Assembly: GCF_003259435.1 (NCBI RefSeq)
Contig: NZ_QLMA01000003.1
Coordinates: forward strand, 682,001-746,000
Reading direction: 5' to 3'
DNA: 64,000 nucleotides
From: Chitinophaga dinghuensis
GTDB lineage: Bacteria > Bacteroidota > Bacteroidia > Chitinophagales > Chitinophagaceae
Made by a program: the position numbers and the translations under genes
Shown here: in pieces, positions 9,333-16,744 of the stretch
Layout of the letters: each line of letters begins with the position of its first letter
Position numbering within the stretch: position 1 is the stretch's first letter
The notes under the pieces: model-generated
Databases searched by the model: none
The model's input: only the letters and a program-made list of their open reading frames with translations
Told to the model about the DNA's origin: nothing

Positions 9333-10856
9333 TTATAATTGAATGGCGGATATATGTGTTAAAGCATTTTCTCCATTGTCGATGGCTTCCATCACTTCAA
9401 AAACTTTGTCGCTCCATCCTGCAATCAGGTGAACGTCGTTCTCCTGGATATTGAGCGGACTATGACCCAATCCTGCCAGATCGAACAGGTAAAGCTTTGC
9501 AGCAGGGAATAGTTGTTTATATTTCGTCCATGCCTGTTTCAATGCATTGGTAGTTGGCGAGTGTTGTGTGCTCCACATCTGACAGTCTGTGAAGAACATG
9601 ATCTTATCCGCCTGATATTTGCGTTGTATCAGATCTTCCAGTACGAGATGTGCGTTGGTGCTGTATCCAACTTCCCCTTCTCTTTTATAAAAAGCATCTA
9701 CGTTAGAGAGTATACTTTTCCCTGGCAGGTTGACCACTTTCCAGGAATCTCCGAACATACCGCTGATAACGTGCTCGCATTTGGACTGCAACATCATTCC
9801 CAACATCAGTCCGATATCATATGCCAGCACTTTACTGCGGGCGGAAACAGGGCGTTGCATGGAACCGGAAACGTCGCAGGCAATGACTACACGGGTGTTG
9901 GACTTGAACCCTTTCAGGTGCTCAATGCTGATATGCAGCGCGGCCTCCAGGGATTCCATTATTTTCCCTGTCATCCCATGTTGTACTTCCCGCAGTTCGC
10001 GGTAAGCGGCCAGGTATCGGAAAGGCAATTGTTTAGATTGCCTCACAGCTGCCGGATTAGAAAGTACATCGCATACATCTTGTATATGCTCCTTCCCAAT
10101 TTCGGCTTCCAGCATATTGCGCAGGTTACGCATCATGGCCATATAACCCAGTTCCTGACTTTCTATCAATGCCTCCCAGGTTCCACGGAAAGCACGTTTT
10201 TTATCTTCCTCAGTGGCATATTTCACCTGTCCCGCAGCAGAAAGCTGCGTTTCCCAGGTATATGGCGTAGCCAGTTCCTGCTTGGCTATTCTATTAAACA
10301 ATTCCTGCTGTGCTTCATCTTTCGCCTTCGGATGTACGAGGAACAGGGCATCTCTTAAAGTGATGGCTGTTTTGCGATCGTATTTCCCGAACTGGTATTC
10401 ATCGAAACGGTTGAAGGCAGTAGACAACCCTTTCTGCACCTGCTTGCTCAGCTTATGCAGTTTTTTCGTCTCTTTCCTTTCATTGGCCATGGTGTAGTAT
10501 GCCAGTAACTCGGTAATTTCATCTGCACGTTTTACTACTCTGCCTACTGTCTGGCTCACCAGGTTATCCCCGCTGTGTTTTTTTGCCAGTTCTACTGCCA
10601 GTACCATAGGGATACTGCGCATGTACATTTTTTCACGGGCATATACTGCCAGCTTTGCGATGAATGACGGATCTACTTGCTCCATCATATGGCGGATACG
10701 ATCCAGTTTCTCTGTTCCTTTTTCATAGAACTGATCGCTCAATGAAGCAGTTACCACGGTGGTATACAGCTCCATTTCCGGGGTCAGCTTAAATGCCGTA
10801 TGACCTTCATGGTTAGTTGTTAACTGTGTGCCGCGTTTGAGAAAATTGAATTTCAT
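9333..10856 (-). CDS. rsr: TROVE/vWA-domain Ro60-like RNA-binding protein (Rsr)
   Basis: This 507-aa Ro autoantigen homologue is a ring of HEAT-like repeats that binds Y RNA and misfolded RNA ends. The TROVE region covers about residues 15-320, with the conserved RNLRNM stretch near 243-248. A C-terminal von Willebrand A domain has an intact MIDAS motif DVSGSM at 328-333. In characterised bacteria Rsr with its Y RNA works with exoribonucleases in rRNA maturation and stress RNA decay. Two Y-RNA-like elements lie upstream of this gene and seven downstream, all on the same strand, which supports the assignment. The start follows a promoter shared with the paralogue at 11342. Confidence 0.93.
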   Translation of the reverse strand: MKFNFLKRGTQLTTNHEGHTAFKLTPEMELYTTVVTASLSDQFYEKGTEKLDRIRHMMEQVDPSFIAKLAVYAREKMYMRSIPMVLAVELAKKHSGDNLVSQTVGRVVKRADEITELLAYYTMANERKETKKLHKLSKQVQKGLSTAFNRFDEYQFGKYDRKTAITLRDALFLVHPKAKDEAQQELFNRIAKQELATPYTWETQLSAAGQVKYATEEDKKRAFRGTWEALIESQELGYMAMMRNLRNMLEAEIGKEHIQDVCDVLSNPAAVRQSKQLPFRYLAAYRELREVQHGMTGKIMESLEAALHISIEHLKGFKSNTRVVIACDVSGSMQRPVSARSKVLAYDIGLMLGMMLQSKCEHVISGMFGDSWKVVNLPGKSILSNVDAFYKREGEVGYSTNAHLVLEDLIQRKYQADKIMFFTDCQMWSTQHSPTTNALKQAWTKYKQLFPAAKLYLFDLAGLGHSPLNIQENDVHLIAGWSDKVFEVMEAIDNGENALTHISAIQL

Positions 10857-10887
10857 ATCCTTTAATTTTATTCGCTGTGATTAACAT

Positions 10888-10930
10888 TACAAAGATGCAT
10901 GTGCACCTACGCAGTCTTTCTGCGCAGTTC
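10888..10930 (-). promoter_or_regulatory. Promoter and inverted-repeat operator of rsr1
   Basis: The minus strand has a -7-like box CATCTTTG (10890-10897, consensus TAnnTTTG), and 10 nt further upstream the inverted repeat seen at the second rsr gene (right arm TGCGCAGTT on the plus strand at 10921-10929, left arm CTACGCA with two changes). The spacing between box and repeat is identical at both genes, which points to one regulator for both. Confidence 0.65.
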
Positions 10931-10967
10931 AAAAAATCTTTGATTTTTTTTCTTTCTTGATAAAAAT

Positions 10968-11121
10968 GTTGACAAAGTAATCAGGCAAAAGGCGCGTCAG
11001 GGCGGATTTCTACGACATTTTACCAATTAAACTATTCCACAAGGTGGAAGCAGGGATTGAACCTGCATCTCCGACTTGGAGCGAAGTAACCCTATGCTAC
11101 GGCACTGATTACTTTGTCAAC
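10968..11121 (-). ncRNA. Y-RNA-like element H with tRNA-like module
   Basis: A perfect 17-bp outer stem (GTTGACAAAGTAATCAG and complement) flanks, on the minus strand, GCCGTAGCATAGGGTTACTT, T-arm GCAGGTTCAATCCCTGC, acceptor-like TTCCAC-CTTG-TGGAA (non-GNRA loop), and a weak D-arm TTTAATTGGTAAAAT. It lies between the rsr1 operator and element I. Confidence 0.8.
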
Positions 11122-11165
11122 AACAATATTTTAATACCAACCATCTGACTATCTCAGATGGGATA

Positions 11166-11309
11166 AAATAAAACGGCCGGGCAAAAGTTATAGTAAGGCG
11201 CCTCATTGCTCTACCATCCTGAGCTCATCACCGGTTTCCCGGAGACAGGAATTGAACCTGCGATAGATGAGAACGCATTATCTCACTATTGGGCGCCGAC
11301 CGCTTATTT
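11166..11309 (-). ncRNA. Y-RNA-like element I, divergent Ro-stem
   Basis: An imperfect outer stem (AAATAAG-CGG with CCGTTTTATTT) encloses, on the minus strand, T-arm GCAGGTTCAATTCCTG, acceptor-like CCGG-GAAA-CCGG and D-arm GAGCTCAGGATGGTAGAGC. The Ro-stem motif is altered (GGCGCCCAATAGTGAGATAA), still holding TAGTGAG. It begins 32 nt after the stop of the second rsr gene, the same placement as element G after rsr1. Confidence 0.75.
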
Positions 11310-11341
11310 CGATTTATTTCTTTAGGTAACAAACCAGATGA

Positions 11342-12541
11342 CTATAATAGAATGGCGGAAATATCTGTGAATGCTGACAACCTGTTGTCAAGGATCTCCA
11401 TCATTTCAACTATTTTTTCATTCTTTCCTGCTAAAGCGTATACATCTTCCTCTATCACCTCAAACCTGCTTTCACCTTTAAGACTGTAATTAAACAGATA
11501 CAACTTAGCAGTAGGGAACAGCTGCTTATAGGCTGTCCAGGCTTGTCGGAAGGCCATGCTCCCCGGATGTTGTTCCGTATTCCATAGTTGGGTATAGGTG
11601 AACAGCATGATTTTGTCTGCCTTATATTTTCTCTTTACCAGTTCTTCCAGTACCAGATGCCCATTTGCGTTATATCCGGCCCGATTGTAAGCTGTTATTA
11701 CAGGAATAAGGTCGGGCGTTATATCATTTCGATACAAATCCGCTATTTCCAGGGTTCTGCCCAATATGCCACATTGCACCTCCTCATATTTGTATTGTAA
11801 TAACTTATACAGTAGAGGACGAAGCTGGTAATTCCAGATACTATGATAGGTGGTAATTGGCAGCTTATGAAGTGGCCGTATGTCATAGGCGTAAACCACT
11901 GATGTACTGGTATTCCGTCCTTTGGGCGCTTCCTGCCATATCTTCTTCGCTGCGGAAAGCTTTTCTTTCCGATTCCCTGTTCGGGGCAGTTCCTGCCGGG
12001 CTATTTTATTAAATAGCGCCTGTTGTTCTGCATTCTTAGGTTTGGGATGCACCAGCAATAAGGCGTCCCGTAAGGATTTAGTTACACTGCGACTTAGCTG
12101 TGTGCACTCACACTCACTAATATTATTGAATGCAATAGCTAATCCTTTCTGCACCTGCTTACTCAGCCCTTTCTTATCATTCAATATCCTGTAACAGGCC
12201 AGGAACTCCATCATTTCATCCGGCCCCTGTATTACCCGGGATATTATTTTACTCACAAGTCCATCTCCACGATGAATTCTGTCCAGCGCTACTGCCAGCA
12301 CCATAGCCATCCTGCGCAGGCGCAGGTTATTCCGGCAATAGACTGCCAGCTTGGCCACAAATTCAGGGCTGGTTTGCTCCATCAAACTACTGATCTCCAC
12401 CAGCATTGCAGTATTCTTATTATGAAACAGATTGTCCAGTGAGATAGTAGCCACCCTGTTGTATAACGCTACTTCCGGAGCAGGACTATACGGCGTATAT
12501 CCTTTATCGTTAGTGTTGTTTTCCAGGTAATGGGCGTTCAT
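11342..12541 (-). CDS. Degenerate Ro60-like paralogue without MIDAS
   Basis: This 399-aa protein aligns with the 507-aa Rsr over the N-terminal TROVE repeats (SLMEQTSPEFVAKLAVYCR against the equivalent of rsr1) and over the C-terminal part of the vWA domain (GHLVLEELVKRKYKADKIM). It lacks about 95 residues of the last TROVE repeats, and the MIDAS DVSGSM is replaced by YDIRPL at about 219-224, so metal-dependent ligand binding should be lost. The frame is open and codon use looks normal, so it is not an obvious pseudogene. ATG at 12541 is chosen because the upstream ATG (12577) overlaps the -7 box. Confidence 0.85.
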   Translation of the reverse strand: MNAHYLENNTNDKGYTPYSPAPEVALYNRVATISLDNLFHNKNTAMLVEISSLMEQTSPEFVAKLAVYCRNNLRLRRMAMVLAVALDRIHRGDGLVSKIISRVIQGPDEMMEFLACYRILNDKKGLSKQVQKGLAIAFNNISECECTQLSRSVTKSLRDALLLVHPKPKNAEQQALFNKIARQELPRTGNRKEKLSAAKKIWQEAPKGRNTSTSVVYAYDIRPLHKLPITTYHSIWNYQLRPLLYKLLQYKYEEVQCGILGRTLEIADLYRNDITPDLIPVITAYNRAGYNANGHLVLEELVKRKYKADKIMLFTYTQLWNTEQHPGSMAFRQAWTAYKQLFPTAKLYLFNYSLKGESRFEVIEEDVYALAGKNEKIVEMMEILDNRLSAFTDISAILL

Positions 12542-12572
12542 CTCTTTAATATTTGTTTCGTTTGATTGACAA

Positions 12573-12616
12573 TACAAAGATGCAAACAGAACTGCGCAGT
12601 CTTTTTGCGCAGTTGA
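12573..12616 (-). promoter_or_regulatory. Promoter and inverted-repeat operator between second rsr and WYL regulator
   Basis: A perfect 9-bp inverted repeat AACTGCGCA-N7-TGCGCAGTT occupies 12590-12614. A minus-strand -7 box CATCTTTG lies at 12575-12582, placing the repeat in the -15 to -40 region of the rsr paralogue promoter. It is also 38 nt upstream of the WYL gene start on the plus strand. The same arrangement occurs at rsr1. Confidence 0.7.
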
Positions 12617-12651
12617 AAATATTTTTTAATTTCAAGGAAAATATTGTTGAA

Positions 12652-13668
12652 ATGCCCGTTAACCGTAATGCCCTGATAAGATATAAAGCGATAGACACGT
12701 GCCTGAGAAACCGCCGTAGACGCTGGACTTTAGAAGATTTGATCGAAAAAGTTTCCGAAACGCTGTACGACTACGAAGGCATGGAGAAGGGGATTAGTCG
12801 CCGTACCATCCAAAGTGATATCCAGGTGATGCGCAGTGATAAACTGGGTTATAATGCCCCTATTATCATTGTAGAGAAGAAATTCTATACTTATGAAGAC
12901 CCGAACTATAGTATCACCAATATCCCTCTCAGCGATGCCGATCTGTCCCGCATGACAGAAGCGGTAGAAGTACTGAAGCAGTTTAAAGGTTTTTCCCACT
13001 TTGAACACCTCAACGGCGTAGTACAAAAGCTGGAAGGCCACATATATGCATCTGCGCACAATCAGCATACCATTATTGATTTCGAGAAAAATGAGAACCT
13101 GCGCGGGTTGAGCCACCTGAACATCATCTATGATGCCATTGTGCATGAATATGTTCTGGAGATCAATTATCAGTCATTTACCGCGAAGGCGCCCTCTTTG
13201 ATCTCTTTCAATGGCTGGTGGCTGAAAGAATACAAGAATCGCTGGTTTGTAGTAGGTAGCAAGACTGGCTTTAATTCCGTGACCTCTCTGGCATTGGACC
13301 GAATCCATGAAGTGAAAGCGAACAAGGAGGCGCTCTATGAAAAAAGTAAGTTGGGCCTCACGCCGGAACAGTTTTATGAACACGTTGTTGGCGCTACCGT
13401 CAATGAGATGCGTCCAAAACGGATACTGATTAAGGTAAGGGGAGAGCATGTTCCTTATGTAGCCACCAAACCGTTGCATGCCAGTCAGAAAATCATTGAG
13501 ACCGGCGATAAATACATGATTATTGAAATGCGGCTGATTCCGAACTTCGAGCTGGAGCGGGAAATCCTGGGCTATGGTCCCGGAATGGAAGTGATCCAGC
13601 CGGAAGGACTGCGGAAGAGACTGGCCGAGAAAACACGGGAGGCTTCCCGTCTGTACTCAGCGGAATAG
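12652..13668 (+). CDS. WYL-domain transcriptional regulator
   Basis: This 338-aa protein has an N-terminal winged helix (about 8-90; ALIRYKAIDTCLRNRRRRWT start, RTIQSDIQVMRSD recognition region) and a WYL domain about 140-225 in which the name motif reads WWLKEYKNRWFVVG, followed by a WCX-type C-terminal extension. WYL proteins bind nucleic-acid ligands and control DNA-damage, defence and RNA-repair genes. It is divergent from the rsr paralogue with an inverted repeat between them, so it is the natural candidate regulator of both rsr units. The ATG at 12652 is preferred, because the longer frame from 12553 would run through the operator. Confidence 0.88.
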   Translation: MPVNRNALIRYKAIDTCLRNRRRRWTLEDLIEKVSETLYDYEGMEKGISRRTIQSDIQVMRSDKLGYNAPIIIVEKKFYTYEDPNYSITNIPLSDADLSRMTEAVEVLKQFKGFSHFEHLNGVVQKLEGHIYASAHNQHTIIDFEKNENLRGLSHLNIIYDAIVHEYVLEINYQSFTAKAPSLISFNGWWLKEYKNRWFVVGSKTGFNSVTSLALDRIHEVKANKEALYEKSKLGLTPEQFYEHVVGATVNEMRPKRILIKVRGEHVPYVATKPLHASQKIIETGDKYMIIEMRLIPNFELEREILGYGPGMEVIQPEGLRKRLAEKTREASRLYSAE

Positions 13669-13698
13669 CTTAAATTTAGGAAGCCAAAACATCCAGTT

Positions 13699-15348
13699 AT
13701 GTTACCTTCCGAATTTGACTTCAATACCTCGTTGAACCAGTCGCCCGCCCTGGTGGATTTCAATGCATTTACGACCAACCGGATGCTGAAAGATACCCTC
13801 CATGCCTACGGTGCTGATTGGGCGCATCCAGCAGCCTTAAAATTCGGAGAACTGACCGGGAGTGCCGCCATGCAGCAGGCAGGCGCATTGGCGAATAAGC
13901 ACCTTCCCCAATTACATACGCATGATCGCTTTGGGAATCGCCTGGATAGGGTGGAATTCCATCCTGCCTATCATGAAATGATGGCGCTCTCCATTCAGGC
14001 GGGCGTACATTCTATCCCCTGGACTACTGATAAATATGGTGGCTACCTGGCGCATAGTGCGCTTTCTTTCCTTAAACAACAAGTGGATGAAGGCGTTTCC
14101 TGTCCGCTTACTATGACATTCGCAGTGGTACCATCATTACAAATCAACCCTGCTATTGCGGCCGATTGGATACCAAGGGTTACCTCTAACGAATACGATG
14201 CCCGTTTTATTCCCTGGTTTGAAAAAAGCGGCGTTACCTTCGGAATGGCCATGACAGAGCCTCAAGGCGGCAGCGATGTACGTAGTAATATTACCACCGC
14301 CGTCCATGCAGAAAACGGCATCTATAAAATCACCGGTCGTAAATGGTTCTGCAGCGCGCCTATGAGCGATGCATTCCTGGTACTGGCACAAGCGCCTAAA
14401 GGATTGAGTTGCTTTCTCGTTCCCCGATTCACCCGCGATGGCATAAAAAATAAATTGTATTTCCAGCGATTAAAAGATAAACTGGGCAATAAATCCAATG
14501 CCTCTGCCGAAGTGGAGTTCCATGAAGCCTGGGGAGAATTGATTGGCGAAGAGGGAAGAGGAGTGGCCAGTATTATGGAGATGGTAAGGCATACGCGACT
14601 GGATTGTGCTGTCGGTTCTGCCGCTACTATGCACAGAGCTGTCGCAGAAGCCATCCACCACTGTCACTTTAGGCAGGCATTCGGGAAAAAACTATCCGAT
14701 CAGCCCCTCATGCGGAATGTATTGGCGGATCTGGCACTGGAATCTATTGCTGCTACCACCCTCGCTATGCGTATCGCGAAAGGGTTTGATGATGCCAGAC
14801 AAAATGAAGAGGCGCAACATTTTATTCGTATAGCCACTGCCGTTGGTAAGTTCTGGAACACCAAAAGAGCGGTACTCGTACTTGGAGAAGCCATGGAATG
14901 CCTCGGTGGCAACGGTTATGTAGAGGAGTCCGTGTTACCGCGATTATACCGCGATGTTCCTGTCAATGCTATATGGGAAGGTTCCGGAAATATCCAGGCG
15001 CTGGATATACTGCGAGCCATGCAGAAAGAACCTGCCAGCCTGGAAGCAATTCTCCATTACCTGAAAAATGGAATGGGAAATCATAGCCTGCTAGACCGGC
15101 ATCTCCATAATACCGCCCAATTACTCACGGGTAACCCACCAGAACAACAGGCAAGAGCAATAGCGGAGGCTGTTGCATTGGCTATTCAGGCTACTGAACT
15201 CATCCGGGTGGCGCCAGCGCCGGTGGCCACACTCTTCTGTGATATACGCCTGGCGGAACACAGGTCCCTTACTTGGGGCGCTTTACCGGAAACGCCGGTA
15301 AATATCCTGGAACAGACCATCCATCAAGCCTTTGAACCCGGTGTTTAA
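13699..15348 (+). CDS. aidB: AidB-like acyl-CoA dehydrogenase family protein
   Basis: The 549-aa length matches the AidB subfamily (E. coli AidB is about 540). Family marks are the long N-terminal extension with GNRLDRVEFHPAYH near residue 80, the FAD-binding MTEPQGGSDVRSN near 190, and the C-terminal ECLGGNGYVEE with LYRDVPVNAIWEGSGNIQALD. E. coli AidB is a flavoprotein induced by alkylating agents that binds DNA and has weak isovaleryl-CoA dehydrogenase activity. It lies only 30 nt after the WYL regulator, so the two may be one transcription unit. Confidence 0.9.
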   Translation: MLPSEFDFNTSLNQSPALVDFNAFTTNRMLKDTLHAYGADWAHPAALKFGELTGSAAMQQAGALANKHLPQLHTHDRFGNRLDRVEFHPAYHEMMALSIQAGVHSIPWTTDKYGGYLAHSALSFLKQQVDEGVSCPLTMTFAVVPSLQINPAIAADWIPRVTSNEYDARFIPWFEKSGVTFGMAMTEPQGGSDVRSNITTAVHAENGIYKITGRKWFCSAPMSDAFLVLAQAPKGLSCFLVPRFTRDGIKNKLYFQRLKDKLGNKSNASAEVEFHEAWGELIGEEGRGVASIMEMVRHTRLDCAVGSAATMHRAVAEAIHHCHFRQAFGKKLSDQPLMRNVLADLALESIAATTLAMRIAKGFDDARQNEEAQHFIRIATAVGKFWNTKRAVLVLGEAMECLGGNGYVEESVLPRLYRDVPVNAIWEGSGNIQALDILRAMQKEPASLEAILHYLKNGMGNHSLLDRHLHNTAQLLTGNPPEQQARAIAEAVALAIQATELIRVAPAPVATLFCDIRLAEHRSLTWGALPETPVNILEQTIHQAFEPGV

Positions 15349-15687
15349 ACGTACATTCCGGTAAATTTTTGTTGGTTTAAACATTTTGGAATTATAGGCT
15401 GTTGATTAACTATCAAAATTATCTATTTGTCCCCCAACCCGTGCTGTACTTTCTGAGCAACAAATAGCAACATCCCTAAACGATAGCTGAAGTCCTTTCA
15501 TAATAAAGTCGTGCCAGAACTGGCGGCCTTTATTTTTTTTGTGTTGCTGGTAGGGAAAAGGATTGACAGTGACCTCAAAAAGTTAAGCCACCGTGCAGTG
15601 CTGCGCACGACTATTTATGTTTTCTCTAACAATTTTTTCGATAACATTGCAGTGTGACATTCATTATTTAAAACGAAATAGATAGCA
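15349..15687. other. Intergenic region after aidB
   Basis: This 339-nt stretch holds the terminator-like hairpin at 15502-15540 and otherwise AT-rich sequence leading to a small lipoprotein gene. No tRNA, repeat or further ORF was seen. Confidence 0.6.
15502..15540 (+). terminator. Terminator-like hairpin
   Basis: AATAAAG followed by GTGCCAG, an AA loop, CTGGC and CCTTTATT, then a run of eight T on the plus strand. The stem has small internal mismatches. It lies about 150 nt past the aidB-like stop and probably ends that transcript. Confidence 0.6.
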
Positions 15688-16179
15688 TTGAGAAAAATCC
15701 TATTGACCTGTGTATCGGCTTCCTTCCTGTGTTTTAGCTGTATTTATTATGCTCCTCATACCCGCACCAATCAGACCGCTGGATTTAATAGTACAGAGCA
15801 TGTAAAAGGTTCGTACCAGATAGCTTTTGGTGAGAGAAAGCGAAAGAAAGCCATTCACCCAAGTATGAATTTTATAGAAGCAGTAAAGAATTATCGGGTG
15901 AAGAATAATCATTTTCCGCAAGATTTATGGAACCTGGAAAATGACTGTGATTACAATCGTACCGCCTTCCGTACGATGAGAGAAATTGGTTTTACCAGTC
16001 TTTCGATTGAGTACATTTACCTGGACTCCATGGTAATTGCCTTCCAGCATGATCCGGTTAAAATGCCGTATATGGATGGGAAGAAAGGAGACCCTATAGG
16101 AATGGTTTCCACGGGTAAATTTATTTTTACCTATAACAGGGATTCCTCGTCTTTCATGTATAATAGAATGATGGATTAA
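15688..16179 (+). CDS. Hypothetical lipoprotein
   Basis: This 163-aa protein starts at TTG, chosen because it yields a clean lipoprotein signal (MRKILLTCVSASFLCFSC, lipidated Cys at about residue 18); the next ATG would remove it. The mature part is polar with many aromatic residues and a segment FIEAVKNYRVKNNHFPQDLW, suggestive of a small globular domain. Not recognised. Confidence 0.6.
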   Translation: MRKILLTCVSASFLCFSCIYYAPHTRTNQTAGFNSTEHVKGSYQIAFGERKRKKAIHPSMNFIEAVKNYRVKNNHFPQDLWNLENDCDYNRTAFRTMREIGFTSLSIEYIYLDSMVIAFQHDPVKMPYMDGKKGDPIGMVSTGKFIFTYNRDSSSFMYNRMMD

Positions 16180-16231
16180 AAAGTCATTTATTGAGGTAGG
16201 GGGTAGCTATTCTTTTTCGGCGTCAGGTGGA

Positions 16232-16618
16232 TTACATGTGAAATACATTGAACTTATGACCATCAGGGTCCGAGAATACGAAGCCATAATAACCCTTTCC
16301 AAATTCCACTGGCTGGGAGATTAATGTTCCACCTGCTTTTTTTACCTCTTCTGCCCATACATTTACTTCTTCTTTTGTATCGGCACTAAGTGTAAAGATG
16401 ATTTCATTTCCAACTTTCGAATCGATGATAGGTCCTTCCATGGCAGGTTCCAGTATATCCTTCAGAAAGAAGTGGATGATGAAATTATCATCGCCAAAGA
16501 AGAAGCTTGTCAGTTGGTCTGATGCGCCATTATGTTTAAATCCCAGTTGCTGATAGAATTGTGTGGTACGGTCTAAATCCCGAACACCGAAGTTCGCCCA
16601 GATTTTCTTTGTTTTCAT
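16232..16618 (-). CDS. VOC-superfamily (glyoxalase/bleomycin-resistance fold) protein
   Basis: This 128-aa protein has the paired beta-alpha-beta-beta-beta layout of VOC proteins. It begins IWANFGVRDLDRTTQFYQQL and ends FVFSDPDGHKFNVFH, where the last histidine is a usual metal ligand. The substrate is unknown. It is a single gene facing the small lipoprotein gene. Confidence 0.82.
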   Translation of the reverse strand: MKTKKIWANFGVRDLDRTTQFYQQLGFKHNGASDQLTSFFFGDDNFIIHFFLKDILEPAMEGPIIDSKVGNEIIFTLSADTKEEVNVWAEEVKKAGGTLISQPVEFGKGYYGFVFSDPDGHKFNVFHM

Positions 16619-16744
16619 GACGAAGCAATTTATGGTGAATAGAGTGTTACTATTTACCTAAAGATAGCCAATAAGCATGGCATAGTAACGGGATCAGATC
16701 GATTATTTTTGTCAGGGTTTAAGTATAATGTCAGTGTGGTCGTG

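Noticed and set aside
12553-12651. N-terminal extension of the WYL regulator
   Set aside because: It would translate the inverted-repeat operator, and family proteins start at the position corresponding to ATG 12652.
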